64,000 nucleotides of DNA from Hoylesella loescheii (GTDB taxonomy: Bacteria; Bacteroidota; Bacteroidia; Bacteroidales; Bacteroidaceae), in assembly GCA_021531755.1 (NCBI GenBank), contig JADYUK010000006.1:97216-161215 (forward strand). The letters are read 5' to 3'. The stretch's first letter is position 1. Every line of letters begins with the position of its first letter. The notes under the pieces were generated by a model. That model was not told the DNA's origin. It did not search any database and saw only the letters and a program-made list of their open reading frames with translations. This document shows positions 34,494 to 46,764 of this stretch, piece by piece. The position numbers and the translations under genes are program-made.

Positions 34494-36359
34494 TTAACGG
34501 CCAAGCTTCTTGATAAGCTCGTCGGCCATCTCATAGCCCAGGCTCTTCGCCTGTTCGAGATTCAGCACGCCCTCGTGCTTCTGACCCTTGTAACACTGGG
34601 CAGCGCCGAGTATGGCATAGGCATCAGGTATGGAGCGGTTCAGTATGAGAGCCTTGTTAGCTGACGATATGGCATCATCATACTGTTTCAGCCTGAGCTG
34701 GAGAGAACCGAGCTCACAGAGATAGAGCGCCTCAGAAGGGCGTAGGGTTATGGCCTTGTTGATATCATCGAGTGCCTGCTGATATAGACGTGAGTCGCGC
34801 TCGCAGACAAATCTGTTGTAATAGAAGTCGGGGGTGATATAGTTGCCCACCATGAGTCGCTCATACTCATTATAATCAGCCACAGCCTTACGGTACTCAC
34901 CATTCTGCTGGTATATGGCTCCACGCTGGAAAATATATGGTGCTGACTGGAATGTCAGAGGATGAGGGCATACGGCGATAGTGCTGTCCATCAGGGCGAT
35001 GACATCGGCAAGAGGTTCACCAAGAGCCTGGCTGCATTGTGTGGCAGCATACATTGTCTCGTGGCCGGCGAGCGAGGTGGACTGTAATGAAAGGTATATC
35101 TCCTTCGCAGCCTTGTAGTCGCCCTTGGCAAAGAGAATCTTACCCTCCTGCTGTCGGTAGATAGGCTGTGGATTTATCTTGTAAGCCTCCTGAGCCTCGA
35201 AGAGAGCTTTGTCGATATTCCATGCGGGAAAAGGAGTGTCCTTCATGTAGAGCTCTTTCTGCAGAATGAGGTTGCTATAGGCGAGGTGTGTCTCTGCCTT
35301 GTTGCCGGAAACAGCTATGGCCTTCGTCATATCAGCGTCAGCTCCTGCGACATCGCCCGATGCCAGTCTCAAGCGCGCCCTTGTCTCGTACCCGTCGGTT
35401 TTCTGGGGGAAACTGCGTATGAAGCTCTCTACCACCGATGCATAATACTCCGGACTGCGCTGCTGTCCGGCAAGGACAAGGGCTATCTGAGCATCGTTAT
35501 AATCAGAAGGCATGAGGGGAGGAATGGCCGAGAGGGCAAGCGTATTGGCTCCTTGTCCGAGCATGACGCTCTGCATATCTGACACAAATTTCACACTGAC
35601 AGCGTTGGCAGTGCCTGTCTTGCCTGAGACAGGCTGGATAAGGGCGACAGCATTGCCCGCATCATCTATAAGAGGGCAACAGTCAATGTCCTCGGGTACC
35701 TGAATGTCAAGAATGTAAAAGGGATAAGACGTGCCTGATTCGCCAGAGCCTGTCACTGAGAACGACTCAACCTTGCTGACCGTGGAACGTAGCAGGCGTG
35801 GAGCCTTCACACTATAGCATGAGAGCCAGAGAGTTGACTTCTCCGGGATTGTGTTGCTCGCAACAGGGGCTGAGGGTGTGCTGCCTGCTACATGGAATTT
35901 GCAGACATCATAGATATCGTTAGCGCTTATGAGGGCGTCGACATCATATTTCTTTCCCTGCGCATCGACGACAACAGCCTTTGAGGCTCCCACAAATGGT
36001 TTCCAGCGGGAAACGGCATAACCGTCGTTACTGACGAATATTCCATGGGACGTGCCTATGAGACTCCCGTCGCTGCGGAATGTGTTCAGCGAGAATACAG
36101 CCTGTGAGCTCTTCTTGGCTGCGGATGTCTGGGCATGGGCAGAGAGAGCCGGAAAGACAAGAAGGACGGAAAGGAATAGTCCAGACAGAGAGCGTGGAGA
36201 CAGGGAGGATGGAACAGGCTGTGACAAGCCGGGATAACATGGTGAAGATTCGGAGACTTTGAAGATAATTGATGTTATGCGACGTAGCAATGTCATGCTA
36301 CCTGATGAAAGGGTGAGGGCGGCATTCGCTGCCTGGAAAAAGATATTAAATGTTCTCAT
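34494..36359 (-). CDS. Secreted TPR protein with degenerate trypsin-like domain
   Basis: 621 residues. A signal segment lies at about 57-77 ('SGLFLSVLLVFPALSAHAQ'). The 56 residues before it suggest that an internal start may be used. Residues about 85-245 look like a trypsin-2/HtrA fold ('SHGIFVSNDGYAVSRW', 'SANDIYDVCKFHV', 'DIDCCPLIDDAGNAVAL'). The expected catalytic His (after 'GYAVS') and Ser (usual GNSGGPL) are absent, so it is probably not a protease. Residues about 280-615 contain several TPR units ('EALYLCELGSLQLRLKQYDDAISSANKAL'-type). Likely a periplasmic or surface scaffold; single gene, not in an operon. Confidence 0.82.
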   Translation of the reverse strand: MRTFNIFFQAANAALTLSSGSMTLLRRITSIIFKVSESSPCYPGLSQPVPSSLSPRSLSGLFLSVLLVFPALSAHAQTSAAKKSSQAVFSLNTFRSDGSLIGTSHGIFVSNDGYAVSRWKPFVGASKAVVVDAQGKKYDVDALISANDIYDVCKFHVAGSTPSAPVASNTIPEKSTLWLSCYSVKAPRLLRSTVSKVESFSVTGSGESGTSYPFYILDIQVPEDIDCCPLIDDAGNAVALIQPVSGKTGTANAVSVKFVSDMQSVMLGQGANTLALSAIPPLMPSDYNDAQIALVLAGQQRSPEYYASVVESFIRSFPQKTDGYETRARLRLASGDVAGADADMTKAIAVSGNKAETHLAYSNLILQKELYMKDTPFPAWNIDKALFEAQEAYKINPQPIYRQQEGKILFAKGDYKAAKEIYLSLQSTSLAGHETMYAATQCSQALGEPLADVIALMDSTIAVCPHPLTFQSAPYIFQRGAIYQQNGEYRKAVADYNEYERLMVGNYITPDFYYNRFVCERDSRLYQQALDDINKAITLRPSEALYLCELGSLQLRLKQYDDAISSANKALILNRSIPDAYAILGAAQCYKGQKHEGVLNLEQAKSLGYEMADELIKKLGR

Positions 36360-36849
36360 GCCAATTTATTGACGATTGTTGTTGTTTTAATACGTCGTTT
36401 AGGTTTTTGTCTTACTGTTATAAATATAGATAGAATCAAACTTTATCTTCTCATTTGTTCAGGCAAGCAGTTATCAATGACTATGGCCGTACCGTAGTTC
36501 ATAATCAACTGTAAACGCCTAACTTCTGGCAAAGATAATAATAAAAAATCATATAGTCCGATAATACACATATAAAATTAAGAAAATATAAGACGTCAGC
36601 TTCCTCTTCAAGATATATCCGTTGTCAAAATATAGATGGAACATAACGAGGTGTTGGGTGGTTAACGAGGTGACGAGTTGACAAAACATATGAATATCCC
36701 AATAATTGTCATTTACCGTAGGATGGAGAGATAATCCTGTTATGCTTATGAAAATAAACCCAAATGCAGCATTTCTATATATGTTATTCGTCAAATTTGG
36801 AATATTATCGGAATATTATAAGTGTTATACGCATTTTTCGCACATTTTT
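36360..36849. other. Divergent intergenic region upstream of TPR and acyl-CoA ligase genes
   Basis: 490 bases. On the minus strand a TATCTTTG (36530-36537) resembles the -7 element for the TPR gene, without a clear TTTG partner. A minus-strand frame at 36549-36794 is hydrophobic, AT-rich and not convincing as a gene. Confidence 0.4.
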
Positions 36850-36881
36850 TTTGTAAGTGTGCAGAAAAGATATTAATTTTG
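36850..36881 (+). promoter_or_regulatory. Canonical Bacteroidetes promoter of the acyl-CoA ligase gene
   Basis: TTTG (36850-36853), 20-base spacer, TAATTTTG (36874-36881). The predicted start near 36888 leaves a 24-base leader before ATG 36912 and rules out the upstream start at 36822. Confidence 0.8.
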
Positions 36882-36911
36882 CACATATATTATATCATTT
36901 GTGCAAAAGCA

Positions 36912-38615
36912 ATGACTATGAAGTATAATAAATCACTTTTACAGAAACTTAGTATTCCTGAGAATATACCAAGTTTTAATTCTTACATTGAGAAAAGCAT
37001 TATCGACCATTGGGATCTTGATGCTTTCACTGACTACCAAGGTTCAACACTGCAATATAAGGATGTAGCAAGAAAGATAGAGAAGATGCATATCTTGTTT
37101 GAGAGCAGCGGCGTTGTGCCTGGTGACAAGATTGCAATCTGTGGACGAAACATGAGTCATTGGGCAGTAGCTTTCCTCGCAACGATGACATACGGAGCCG
37201 TAGCAGTCCCAATCCTCCATGAGTTTATACCCGAACAGATACATAATATAGTCAATCACAGCGATGCTAAGCTCTTATTCGTCGGTGATGTCGTGGCGAA
37301 ACAGATTTCTCCTGACGCAATGCCGAATATTGAGGGTATTATTTTCCTGCCAGACTTCTCGCTTCTTGAGAGCAGAACCGAGAAACTGACATATGCGCGA
37401 GAGCATCTAAATGAGCTATTCGGCAAAAAATACCCAAAATATTTCCGTAAAGAGCACGTAAAGTATTTCCGCGAGAATGACAGCGAGGATTTGTGTCTCA
37501 TCAACTACACATCGGGCACAACGGGATTCTCTAAAGGCGTTATGCTCCCATACCGTGCCCTTTGGGGAAACCTCGACTTTGCGAACCACGTTTTAGGACA
37601 ATATGTGAAACCGGGAGACAATACGATATCAATTCTTCCAATGGCACATATGTATGGCATGGCCTTTGAGTTCATCTACGAATTTGTAGCAGGATGCCAT
37701 ATCTATTATCTTACCCGAATACCGTCGCCAGCCATTGTGGCACAAGCATTCGCCGATGTTCGTCCATGCGTCATCATCGCCGTACCTCTTATTATAGAGA
37801 AAATCATAAAGAAGAAGGTATTGCCGAAGGTTTCCTCAGCACCTGTCAAAGCTCTTATGATGACACCTGTTGTAGGCGCAAAGCTTAAAGCCAAGATATG
37901 CAAGCAGGTATATGAGGCATTCGGTGGAAGGATGTACGAGATGATTATTGGTGGCGCTCCGTTGAACCAAGAAGTTGAGACATTCCTCACAGATATTGGT
38001 TTCCCAGTAACCGTCGGCTATGGTGCGACAGAATGCGCACCAATCATCACATATGACGACTGGAAAGACCGTGCTGTAGGAAGTTGCGGACGTGAGGCCT
38101 ATCACATGGAAGTGAAGATTGACTCACCAGACCCATATACTGTCCCGGGCGAGATACTGACAAGGGGCTGCAACACCATGCTTGGATACTACAAGAACGA
38201 GGAAGCCACGAAAGAGGTCCTCGTAGACGGATGGTACCATACAGGAGACCTCGGCATAATCGACCGCGAAGGACACGTATTCATCAAAGGACGTTCGAAG
38301 AACATGCTACTTGGAGCCAGCGGCCAGAACATCTACCCTGAAGAGATTGAGGACAAGCTGTCAAGCATGGTATATGTATCAGAATGTCTTGTCGTGCAGC
38401 GTGGAGACAAGCTTGTGGGACTTGTCTACCCTGATATGGACGAGGCGAAGAAAAATGGACATGATGAGGCTGAACTTATCCAGATTATGGAGCAGAACCG
38501 TCAGGAACTCAATTCAACACAGCCATCCTACCAACAGCTTTCTGCTATCGAGATAATGGAGACAGAATTCCAGAAGACTCCAAAGAAATCCATCAAGAGA
38601 TATCTATACAAGTAA
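36912..38615 (+). CDS. Long-chain fatty-acid-CoA ligase (AMP-forming)
   Basis: 567 residues from ATG 36912, chosen because the promoter lies at 36850-36881. Adenylation motifs: 'LINYTSGTTGFSKGVMLP' (phosphate loop), 'VGYGATECAP', 'GWYHTGDLGIIDREG' and 'LLGASGQNIYPEEIE', with the C-terminal 'TPKKSIKRYLY' lysine segment. It activates fatty acids to acyl-CoA using ATP, at the inner face of the membrane. Chain length is not determinable. A strong terminator follows at 38656. Confidence 0.93.
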   Translation: MTMKYNKSLLQKLSIPENIPSFNSYIEKSIIDHWDLDAFTDYQGSTLQYKDVARKIEKMHILFESSGVVPGDKIAICGRNMSHWAVAFLATMTYGAVAVPILHEFIPEQIHNIVNHSDAKLLFVGDVVAKQISPDAMPNIEGIIFLPDFSLLESRTEKLTYAREHLNELFGKKYPKYFRKEHVKYFRENDSEDLCLINYTSGTTGFSKGVMLPYRALWGNLDFANHVLGQYVKPGDNTISILPMAHMYGMAFEFIYEFVAGCHIYYLTRIPSPAIVAQAFADVRPCVIIAVPLIIEKIIKKKVLPKVSSAPVKALMMTPVVGAKLKAKICKQVYEAFGGRMYEMIIGGAPLNQEVETFLTDIGFPVTVGYGATECAPIITYDDWKDRAVGSCGREAYHMEVKIDSPDPYTVPGEILTRGCNTMLGYYKNEEATKEVLVDGWYHTGDLGIIDREGHVFIKGRSKNMLLGASGQNIYPEEIEDKLSSMVYVSECLVVQRGDKLVGLVYPDMDEAKKNGHDEAELIQIMEQNRQELNSTQPSYQQLSAIEIMETEFQKTPKKSIKRYLYK

Positions 38616-38655
38616 AGCTCAGAACGGGGGACAGCTTTCAAGCTGACGTTCCATT

Positions 38656-38694
38656 AATGGCGTGAGGATGATATGGAAACATCTTCACGCCATT
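38656..38694 (+). terminator. Terminator after acyl-CoA ligase
   Basis: 15-bp stem aatggcgtgaggatg (38656-38670) / catcttcacgccatt (38680-38694), one mismatch, 9-base loop, followed by an AT-rich 'ataattttctt'. Confidence 0.75.
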
Positions 38695-38745
38695 ATAATT
38701 TTCTTAATGCTAATCACTAACTATAACTGTTAGCTAATTTTTTGA

Positions 38746-38766
38746 ATTATTACTGTCTGGTAAAAC
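38746..38766 (+). repeat. Second copy of the 'actgtcYggtaaaac' element end
   Basis: 21 bases matching, with one difference, the reverse complement of 54348-54368, which is the right end of the 133-bp element near 54.3 kb. It suggests a shared mobile-element terminus at two sites in the window. Confidence 0.6.
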
Positions 38767-38824
38767 CTCATGATGAGAAACGACAGGTTTACCGGATAGC
38801 CAATGTGACTGTAGAAGGTAATGT

Positions 38825-38879
38825 TGTAGCCTGGAAGGCTGTACGAAAGAGAAGCGTTCGTACATCCTTCCAGGCTACA
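38825..38879. repeat. 23-bp inverted repeat hairpin
   Basis: Arms 38825-38847 and 38857-38879 pair in 22 of 23 positions (tgtagcctggaagg...), with a 9-base loop. It is too far from a gene end to be an ordinary terminator and may belong to the element remnant just upstream. Confidence 0.8.
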
Positions 38880-39254
38880 TTGATTTAGCAGAGCCTTTCA
38901 GGTTTGACTTATCATGTGGACTTGACTTTGTCTTCCTAAGTCGCGATTAGCTTTTGTCCAGAATAGGTAAACGCTTTTAGCGAGATTGTAAATCTATTTA
39001 TAACATGTTAAGGTTATCACTCAAACCAAAATAGTGACAACCTTTTTCGGTTGAGGTCAGTTTAAGAAAGCTTGTGGTATTCAAACATTCTTTCTTCACA
39101 TCACAAAAAAAATAATGATTATCCGGTCGATAGTAGACAACAAAAGGGCATGATGTAACAAATCATTATAAAGATGTAACAAGATAATATGTTTATTATG
39201 ATAAAAATGCGTAATTTTGCGTAGTCAAATTATTAATGTCACATACAAAACTAA

Positions 39255-41615
<2,361 letters not shown>

Positions 41616-41624
41616 GAAAGTGTT

Positions 41625-41675
41625 CCTACCTGCTGATGTCTGGCAGTTCATTCATGCAAGAAACCAGCAGGTAGG
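41625..41675. repeat. 11-bp inverted repeat between the two GH43 genes
   Basis: cctacctgctg (41625-41635) and cagcaggtagg (41665-41675), perfect, 29-base loop, starting 9 bases past the esterase-GH43 stop. Likely a 3' processing or termination hairpin; no T-run. Confidence 0.65.
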
Positions 41676-41823
41676 GCTGCAGAGTGACAGTAGGCTCGCC
41701 ACGGCCAGACAAGACAAATGCCAATATAGCCATACTATAGCTCACACACACAATATGCACTATACACCAGTTCCAATATAATACAGATTTACACTAACCG
41801 CCATAAATAAACACTATATATCT

Positions 41824-43812
41824 ATGATAAAAAGATTATTATCCGCTGCCTTCGTTATGGCTGCCACTATGGTATCAGCCCAGAATCCTTACCTCCCGTT
41901 ATGGGAACATCTACCTGATGGAGAGCCACGTGTATTTGAAGACCCAGATAACCCTGGAAAAATGCGCGCATATATAATAGGCTCACATGATGTGTCGTTC
42001 AAGGGATACTGTGGTAACGACATTCGTATATGGTCGGCACCTGTAGAGGATTTAACAAAATGGCGCGATGAAGGCCCGGTTTTCAGTCATTACGTGAATG
42101 GAAAATGGGACACCATGTTCGCACCTGACCTTGTCGAGGTAAGAGACAAGAAGAGTGGCAAGAAGACATACTGGCTCTACCCACATTCAAGGGGATGGAG
42201 ACGTGTGGCAATGGTATGCAAGGGCGACCGTCCCGATGGACCCTTCACACCCGTCAATCTCAATGCCGATGGCACAACATGTGTTGATGGCTCAATAATC
42301 GACTTTGACCCTTCCGTCTTCGTGGAGAATATCACTAACAAGAAAGATCCGGACTATGGTCGCGGATTCAGGGCATACGTATTCTATGGATTCCGTCATT
42401 CTACTGCTTTCGAGCTTGACCAGGACAATATGTACGGTGTCCGTCCAGGCACAGAAGTGCATGACTATTTCATCCCGGCAAGTGAGCGGTACGGAGTAGT
42501 TCGTGATCCAGAGGGAACTCTCTATCCTGCTCTCTACAAGGGACAGAAGCCTGGGGATTTTAACTTCTTCGAAGCGTCAAGCATACGTCAGGTAGGCAAC
42601 AAGTATGTCATGGTGTTCTCCGGATATAGCGGACCAGACTATGGGCTCCCATCTACCAACTCCGCCTTGCGTTATGCATATGGAGACTCGCCGTTGGGAC
42701 CATGGCGTTCGGGAGGCGTACTTGTTGACTCACGTGGTATTGTCCCAAATGAAGATGGCACACACCTTATCTGCACAAATGCTGGGCATAATACACATGG
42801 CTCCCTGCAAGAGATAAATGGACAATGGTACGTTTTCTACCACCGTCCTCCACGTGGCTTTGGCTACGCCCGCCAAGCCATGGTGGCTCCCGTGAAGATA
42901 GAATGGGACAAAAAGCCGGTGGCTAAAGGAGGAAAGGTACGCATCGTTGCATATGACACATACAGTAAAGGAAACGAGTGGGTAGCTAATGCCTCTGACG
43001 GTATGACGTATACCGGAGCTGAGGTAACAAGTGAGGGGTTCCATATCTTCGGTCTCCCACCTTATGCATACTACTCAGCTGGAATAGCATGCTACATGTC
43101 TGACCAAAGATGGATGCAAGATAATTTCGACGTATGGAACAACAGCATGGATCTTGCTGGTATTCAGAATGGTGGTATCGTTGGATTCAAGTATTTTGGA
43201 TTCGGCGGACTGGATAAACACACAAAAGGCATAACACCTTTCGAGGGAACTCGACAGGGAGACGACACAAAGCTCTGCCTGAATATGACTCCATGTGGGA
43301 AGGGAGCCTTCCGGATTCATGTAATGATAGATGGGCCTTATGCCAACGACACATGGAAAGGCAAGGAAATAGCAGTAATTGAAGTTCCGGCAAATGCTCC
43401 AAAAGAGGCAAAGACGTACGAAGCTAACGTTCCCGCTGTAGAAGGACTAACTGGAAAACATGCCATATATCTTGTCGTTGAGGGCGGGGGTAACGAGGGG
43501 CTCGTCGATATTCATGGCATTGGATTCGCCAAGAAAGACAAACCATGTGTGAAGCCCTCTGTGCCTTCAATATCTATTATCATTGATGGGAAGCGTGCTT
43601 CTATACCTTCACTTCCAGTTTTTGCGACAAACGAAAATGGTCTGATGGATCTCACGCATTATCAGGTCTACGCTCCTTTAAACTCAAATTCAATCATAAA
43701 GGTCGAGACAAAGGGAGCTGATGTCATATCAAAGATTGGAAAGATTGCTGATGGAAGAGCCGTTATCCGTTGCACCTATAATGGTAAAGAGAAAGTATTC
43801 ATGATTAACTAA
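41824..43812 (+). CDS. Secreted GH43 glycosidase with CBM6-like and C-terminal domains
   Basis: 662 residues with a signal peptide (LLSAAFVMAATMVSA, cut near residue 20). The N-terminal GH43 domain has 'EDPDNPGKMRAYIIGSHD', 'FAPDLVEVRDKKSGKKTYWLY' and 'FNFFEASSIRQVGNKYVMVFSG', which carry the acidic residues of the family. Residues about 430-580 resemble a CBM6-type beta sandwich ('NGGIVGFKYFGFGG', 'YLVVEGGGNEGLVDIHGIGF'), and a short C-terminal beta domain follows. It probably acts on arabinoxylan or a related polysaccharide. A terminator follows at 43821. Confidence 0.88.
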   Translation: MIKRLLSAAFVMAATMVSAQNPYLPLWEHLPDGEPRVFEDPDNPGKMRAYIIGSHDVSFKGYCGNDIRIWSAPVEDLTKWRDEGPVFSHYVNGKWDTMFAPDLVEVRDKKSGKKTYWLYPHSRGWRRVAMVCKGDRPDGPFTPVNLNADGTTCVDGSIIDFDPSVFVENITNKKDPDYGRGFRAYVFYGFRHSTAFELDQDNMYGVRPGTEVHDYFIPASERYGVVRDPEGTLYPALYKGQKPGDFNFFEASSIRQVGNKYVMVFSGYSGPDYGLPSTNSALRYAYGDSPLGPWRSGGVLVDSRGIVPNEDGTHLICTNAGHNTHGSLQEINGQWYVFYHRPPRGFGYARQAMVAPVKIEWDKKPVAKGGKVRIVAYDTYSKGNEWVANASDGMTYTGAEVTSEGFHIFGLPPYAYYSAGIACYMSDQRWMQDNFDVWNNSMDLAGIQNGGIVGFKYFGFGGLDKHTKGITPFEGTRQGDDTKLCLNMTPCGKGAFRIHVMIDGPYANDTWKGKEIAVIEVPANAPKEAKTYEANVPAVEGLTGKHAIYLVVEGGGNEGLVDIHGIGFAKKDKPCVKPSVPSISIIIDGKRASIPSLPVFATNENGLMDLTHYQVYAPLNSNSIIKVETKGADVISKIGKIADGRAVIRCTYNGKEKVFMIN

Positions 43813-43820
43813 AAAACACA

Positions 43821-43865
43821 ACAAAAGGGTAGGATGGTTGCTTATGCTCCAGACTGCCCTTTTGT
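43821..43865 (+). terminator. Terminator after the second GH43 gene
   Basis: acaaaaggg (43821-43829) / cccttttgt (43857-43865), perfect 9-bp stem, followed by a T-rich stretch. Confidence 0.65.
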
Positions 43866-44116
43866 TTCTTTTCTATTGGTGCATAGTTTTTTTACAGTAC
43901 ATACTCTCCCACAATTACATATTCTCGCCTTTCTATCTTAGCCATTCCAAATTAATAATAAATCATAGGAGTGGCTACAACATTTTTTCCTATCAAAGCT
44001 TGATTTATTTGTAAGAAAATATTATCTTTGCACCAGTTGTTATACCTCAGTTATTACTGCATATCTATTGACAACTTTCAACTCTGTTATCACAACATCA
44101 ATAATCTATTTCGCAC

Positions 44117-45268
44117 ATGGTGTCATCAGCTAATCAGGAATCGCACGTTTCAGGTTCATTCCGTCCATCTGCTACACGAATCTATTTCCTTGACTATATT
44201 CGAGTTATGGCTTGCTTTATGGTTATGGTAGTTCATTCGTCTGAAAATTATTATTTATGCCCGTCGGCAGACGCCCCTGCAGGTGAGATGGTTGATGTTG
44301 TGAGCAAGATAACTTCCTCAGACGCTCGTCTGTGGGTTTCTCTCCTTGACGGATTCTGCCGCATGAGTGTACCCCTTTTCATGCTCACCTCGTCCTATCT
44401 TCTTTGTCCTATGCATGAAGAAGAGTCATGGATGTCCTTCTTCCGCCGAAGAGCCCGCCGTATTATTCCGCCTATGATTGCATTTCTTGTCCTATACAGT
44501 TTGCTCCCGTTATTATGGGGTGGAACAAGTCTTTCACAGGCATTATCTGACTTTTTATACATACCGCTCAATTTTCCTGGTGCTGCAGGCCACATGTGGT
44601 TTCTATATCCTCTTATCAGCATCTACCTTCTTATTCCGATTCTTTCGCCATGGCTTCGACAGGCATCACGTGGGCAGGAGCTTTTTGTGATTATTCTCTT
44701 TGTACTCAGTACGACACTCCCATTTTTCAATCACTATGGTCTTGAGGTTTTCGGGCAAGTATGGTGGAATCCTTACCACATGCTCTATCCTTTCGCAGGA
44801 TATATTGGTTATCTCGTGCTCGGACATTTCATACGTTTCCATATACATTGGTCTGATGTCCGCCGTTATGCGGTTGCTATTCCCTGTATCATCATCGGGG
44901 CTGTAACTACAATCCTCAGTTTTTATCTGCAGATTGAGATAGGCGCAGAGCAGCAACCAACCGATGTGGAGATAGGCTGGTGTTTCTGTACGCCGAATGT
45001 TATACTCCTCACATTCGGGATGTTCCTCTTGTTATCCACTATTCACAAACCCACGTCTGGTTATAAGGTGATACATGATATAAGCCGCCTTAGTTACGGG
45101 ATGTATCTGATGCACATGTTCTTCCTTGTCATGTATTCCTCAATCTTCGTTCCGATGTTACATGTCGCCCTCGCAATCCCCACTATAGCAGCCTGCACAT
45201 TCGTCAGCTGTTATCTCCTGACAAAGATAATAAGTTTTATACCTGGCTCAAGATACATAATAGGGTAG
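44117..45268 (+). CDS. Acyltransferase-3 family membrane protein
   Basis: 383 residues with about ten membrane segments. It begins 'RIYFLDYIRVMACFMVMVVHSSE', which holds the conserved Arg and His of the acyltransferase-3 family. 'VPLFMLTSSYLL' and 'RRARRIIPPMI' follow. Proteins of this family transfer acetyl or other acyl groups to extracellular sugars or lipids. The substrate is unknown. A TATCTTTG at 44023-44030 is a possible promoter element, about 85 bases upstream. Confidence 0.88.
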   Translation: MVSSANQESHVSGSFRPSATRIYFLDYIRVMACFMVMVVHSSENYYLCPSADAPAGEMVDVVSKITSSDARLWVSLLDGFCRMSVPLFMLTSSYLLCPMHEEESWMSFFRRRARRIIPPMIAFLVLYSLLPLLWGGTSLSQALSDFLYIPLNFPGAAGHMWFLYPLISIYLLIPILSPWLRQASRGQELFVIILFVLSTTLPFFNHYGLEVFGQVWWNPYHMLYPFAGYIGYLVLGHFIRFHIHWSDVRRYAVAIPCIIIGAVTTILSFYLQIEIGAEQQPTDVEIGWCFCTPNVILLTFGMFLLLSTIHKPTSGYKVIHDISRLSYGMYLMHMFFLVMYSSIFVPMLHVALAIPTIAACTFVSCYLLTKIISFIPGSRYIIG

Positions 45269-45334
45269 GGGTAAATATCGCAATACAATTCTTATAAACC
45301 AACGGTGGTGACTCTTTAGAACCCACCATAATTT

Positions 45335-45607
45335 ATGCTTACTATGTTTGACAAACTTGCTCTTTTCACAGCATGGCCTATATTGACAGGACTGCTTGTT
45401 GGTTATATCGCAAACCGTATCATGAGTGGTGAGGGAAAAGGGTGTTGCATGAATATTATAGTCGGAGTAGCAGGTAGTTACGCAGGTTCATTCATAAGCA
45501 CACTCTTTGACATACAACTGATTGGAAGTGGATACTTGACGAACTTCATTTTCTGCCTAATCGGGTCGATTGTTGTGTTGTGGATTTGGAAGAAACTGTT
45601 CGGTTAA
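45335..45607 (+). CDS. GlsB/YeaQ/YmgE-type small membrane protein
   Basis: 90 residues, three membrane segments. 'ILTGLLVGYIANRIMSGEGKGCCMNIIVGVAGSYAGSFI' is the typical transglycosylase-associated (GlsB/YeaQ) pattern with a Gly-rich loop. These proteins are often stress-induced, with unknown biochemical role. It lies 66 bases after the acyltransferase gene. Confidence 0.85.
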   Translation: MLTMFDKLALFTAWPILTGLLVGYIANRIMSGEGKGCCMNIIVGVAGSYAGSFISTLFDIQLIGSGYLTNFIFCLIGSIVVLWIWKKLFG

Positions 45608-45911
45608 GCGTTTCACAGAAACGATTTCTCTCAGTCTCACATATCACACCACAAATATAAACCAATGCAGCCGGTCCCGTAATGCCTGTCTATCTGCTTT
45701 CTCAGATTATTCCCAGAACGTTTATTACGCAGATTTATACAAGCTGTCACCATCGTGTCCGTACTACTATGTTATTATAAATGAGTGGAGGAAAAACAAA
45801 TACATACGAAATCTTTTACAAAGGATATAGAAAACGCCCCATTTCATCGTAGGACACAACACATGAGTTTGACCCACATGGGATATCATAAAAACAATAA
45901 AAAAGAACGCT
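45608..45911. other. Gene-free gap
   Basis: 304 bases between two membrane-protein genes. No gene, clear promoter or hairpin was recognised. Confidence 0.5.
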
Positions 45912-46430
45912 ATGAGTGGCTTAACTGTATTATTACTTGTGCTTCCATTTCCTTTAGCATTTGTAATCCATGACCTTGAGGAGATTCTATTTCAACACCG
46001 GTGGATGCTAAAGAACAAAGAATCATTATCAGAAAGGTTCCCAAAGTTACGTAAGCTGATTGACAATCTTGCCAGAATGAACACTAAGGCATTCTGCGTT
46101 GCAGTATTAGAAGAACTGCTTGTTCTCTTAGCAGTTACCGCATATGTTTTATGTCAGGGTGAATATGCCAAAGAAGCTTGGGTTGCCGTTTTCATTGCGT
46201 TTTCTTTCCATCTCATCGTACATGTCATCCAAGGCATAATCATCAGAGGGTATATTCCCGGGCTCGTAACATCTATACTTCTCCTGCCCTATATTTCATA
46301 TGGCCTATGGTGTATTTGGCTTGGTGTGCCAACATTACAGTTATTTATATGTAGTGTAGCCGGCATAATATTTATGCTTCTGAATCTTAGATTTTCCCAT
46401 TGGATTGGAAAACTGCTTTTCCCAGAATAA
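45912..46430 (+). CDS. HXXEE-domain membrane protein
   Basis: 172 residues, about five membrane segments. It has 'VIHDLEEILFQHRWM' with the H-x-x-E-E motif (His20, Glu23, Glu24) that names the family, and a conserved 'FHLIVHVIQGIIIRGYIPG' later on, adding His residues on one face. Metal binding or hydrolase activity has been suggested for the family, not shown here. It is followed 58 bases later by the LysO-type pair. Confidence 0.85.
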   Translation: MSGLTVLLLVLPFPLAFVIHDLEEILFQHRWMLKNKESLSERFPKLRKLIDNLARMNTKAFCVAVLEELLVLLAVTAYVLCQGEYAKEAWVAVFIAFSFHLIVHVIQGIIIRGYIPGLVTSILLLPYISYGLWCIWLGVPTLQLFICSVAGIIFMLLNLRFSHWIGKLLFPE

Positions 46431-46488
46431 TATATTATGGGACCAATTGGCAATCACATAATCGTCACTAAATTATTAATCATGAATT

Positions 46489-46764
46489 ATGCTCAAAATT
46501 CTTATCATCATGATTGTTGGAATAATTCTCGGGCGAATAACACGAGACAGAATTCATCTTTCAATAAAAACAGTCACATTCATTCTTGTATGGACACTCC
46601 TCCTTTTATTAGGATATGAGGCGGGAGGAAATGATGCTGTCATGCATTCTATCCCGACACTTGGAGCAAGAGCAATAATAATATCGTCTGCAAGTATAGC
46701 AGGCAGTATCCTCTTCTCATATCTTCTGTGGCATTCTATTAAGAATAGGGGAGGGGAGCGATGA
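46489..46764 (+). CDS. LysO-type exporter, N-terminal part
   Basis: 91 residues with three membrane segments ('ILIIMIVGIILGRITRD', 'TVTFILVWTLLLLLGYEAG', 'IISSASIAGSILFSYLLW'). It corresponds to the first third of the E. coli lysine exporter LysO (DUF340). Its stop overlaps the next start by ATGA, so the pair is translationally coupled and probably forms one transporter from two chains. Confidence 0.8.
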   Translation: MLKILIIMIVGIILGRITRDRIHLSIKTVTFILVWTLLLLLGYEAGGNDAVMHSIPTLGARAIIISSASIAGSILFSYLLWHSIKNRGGER

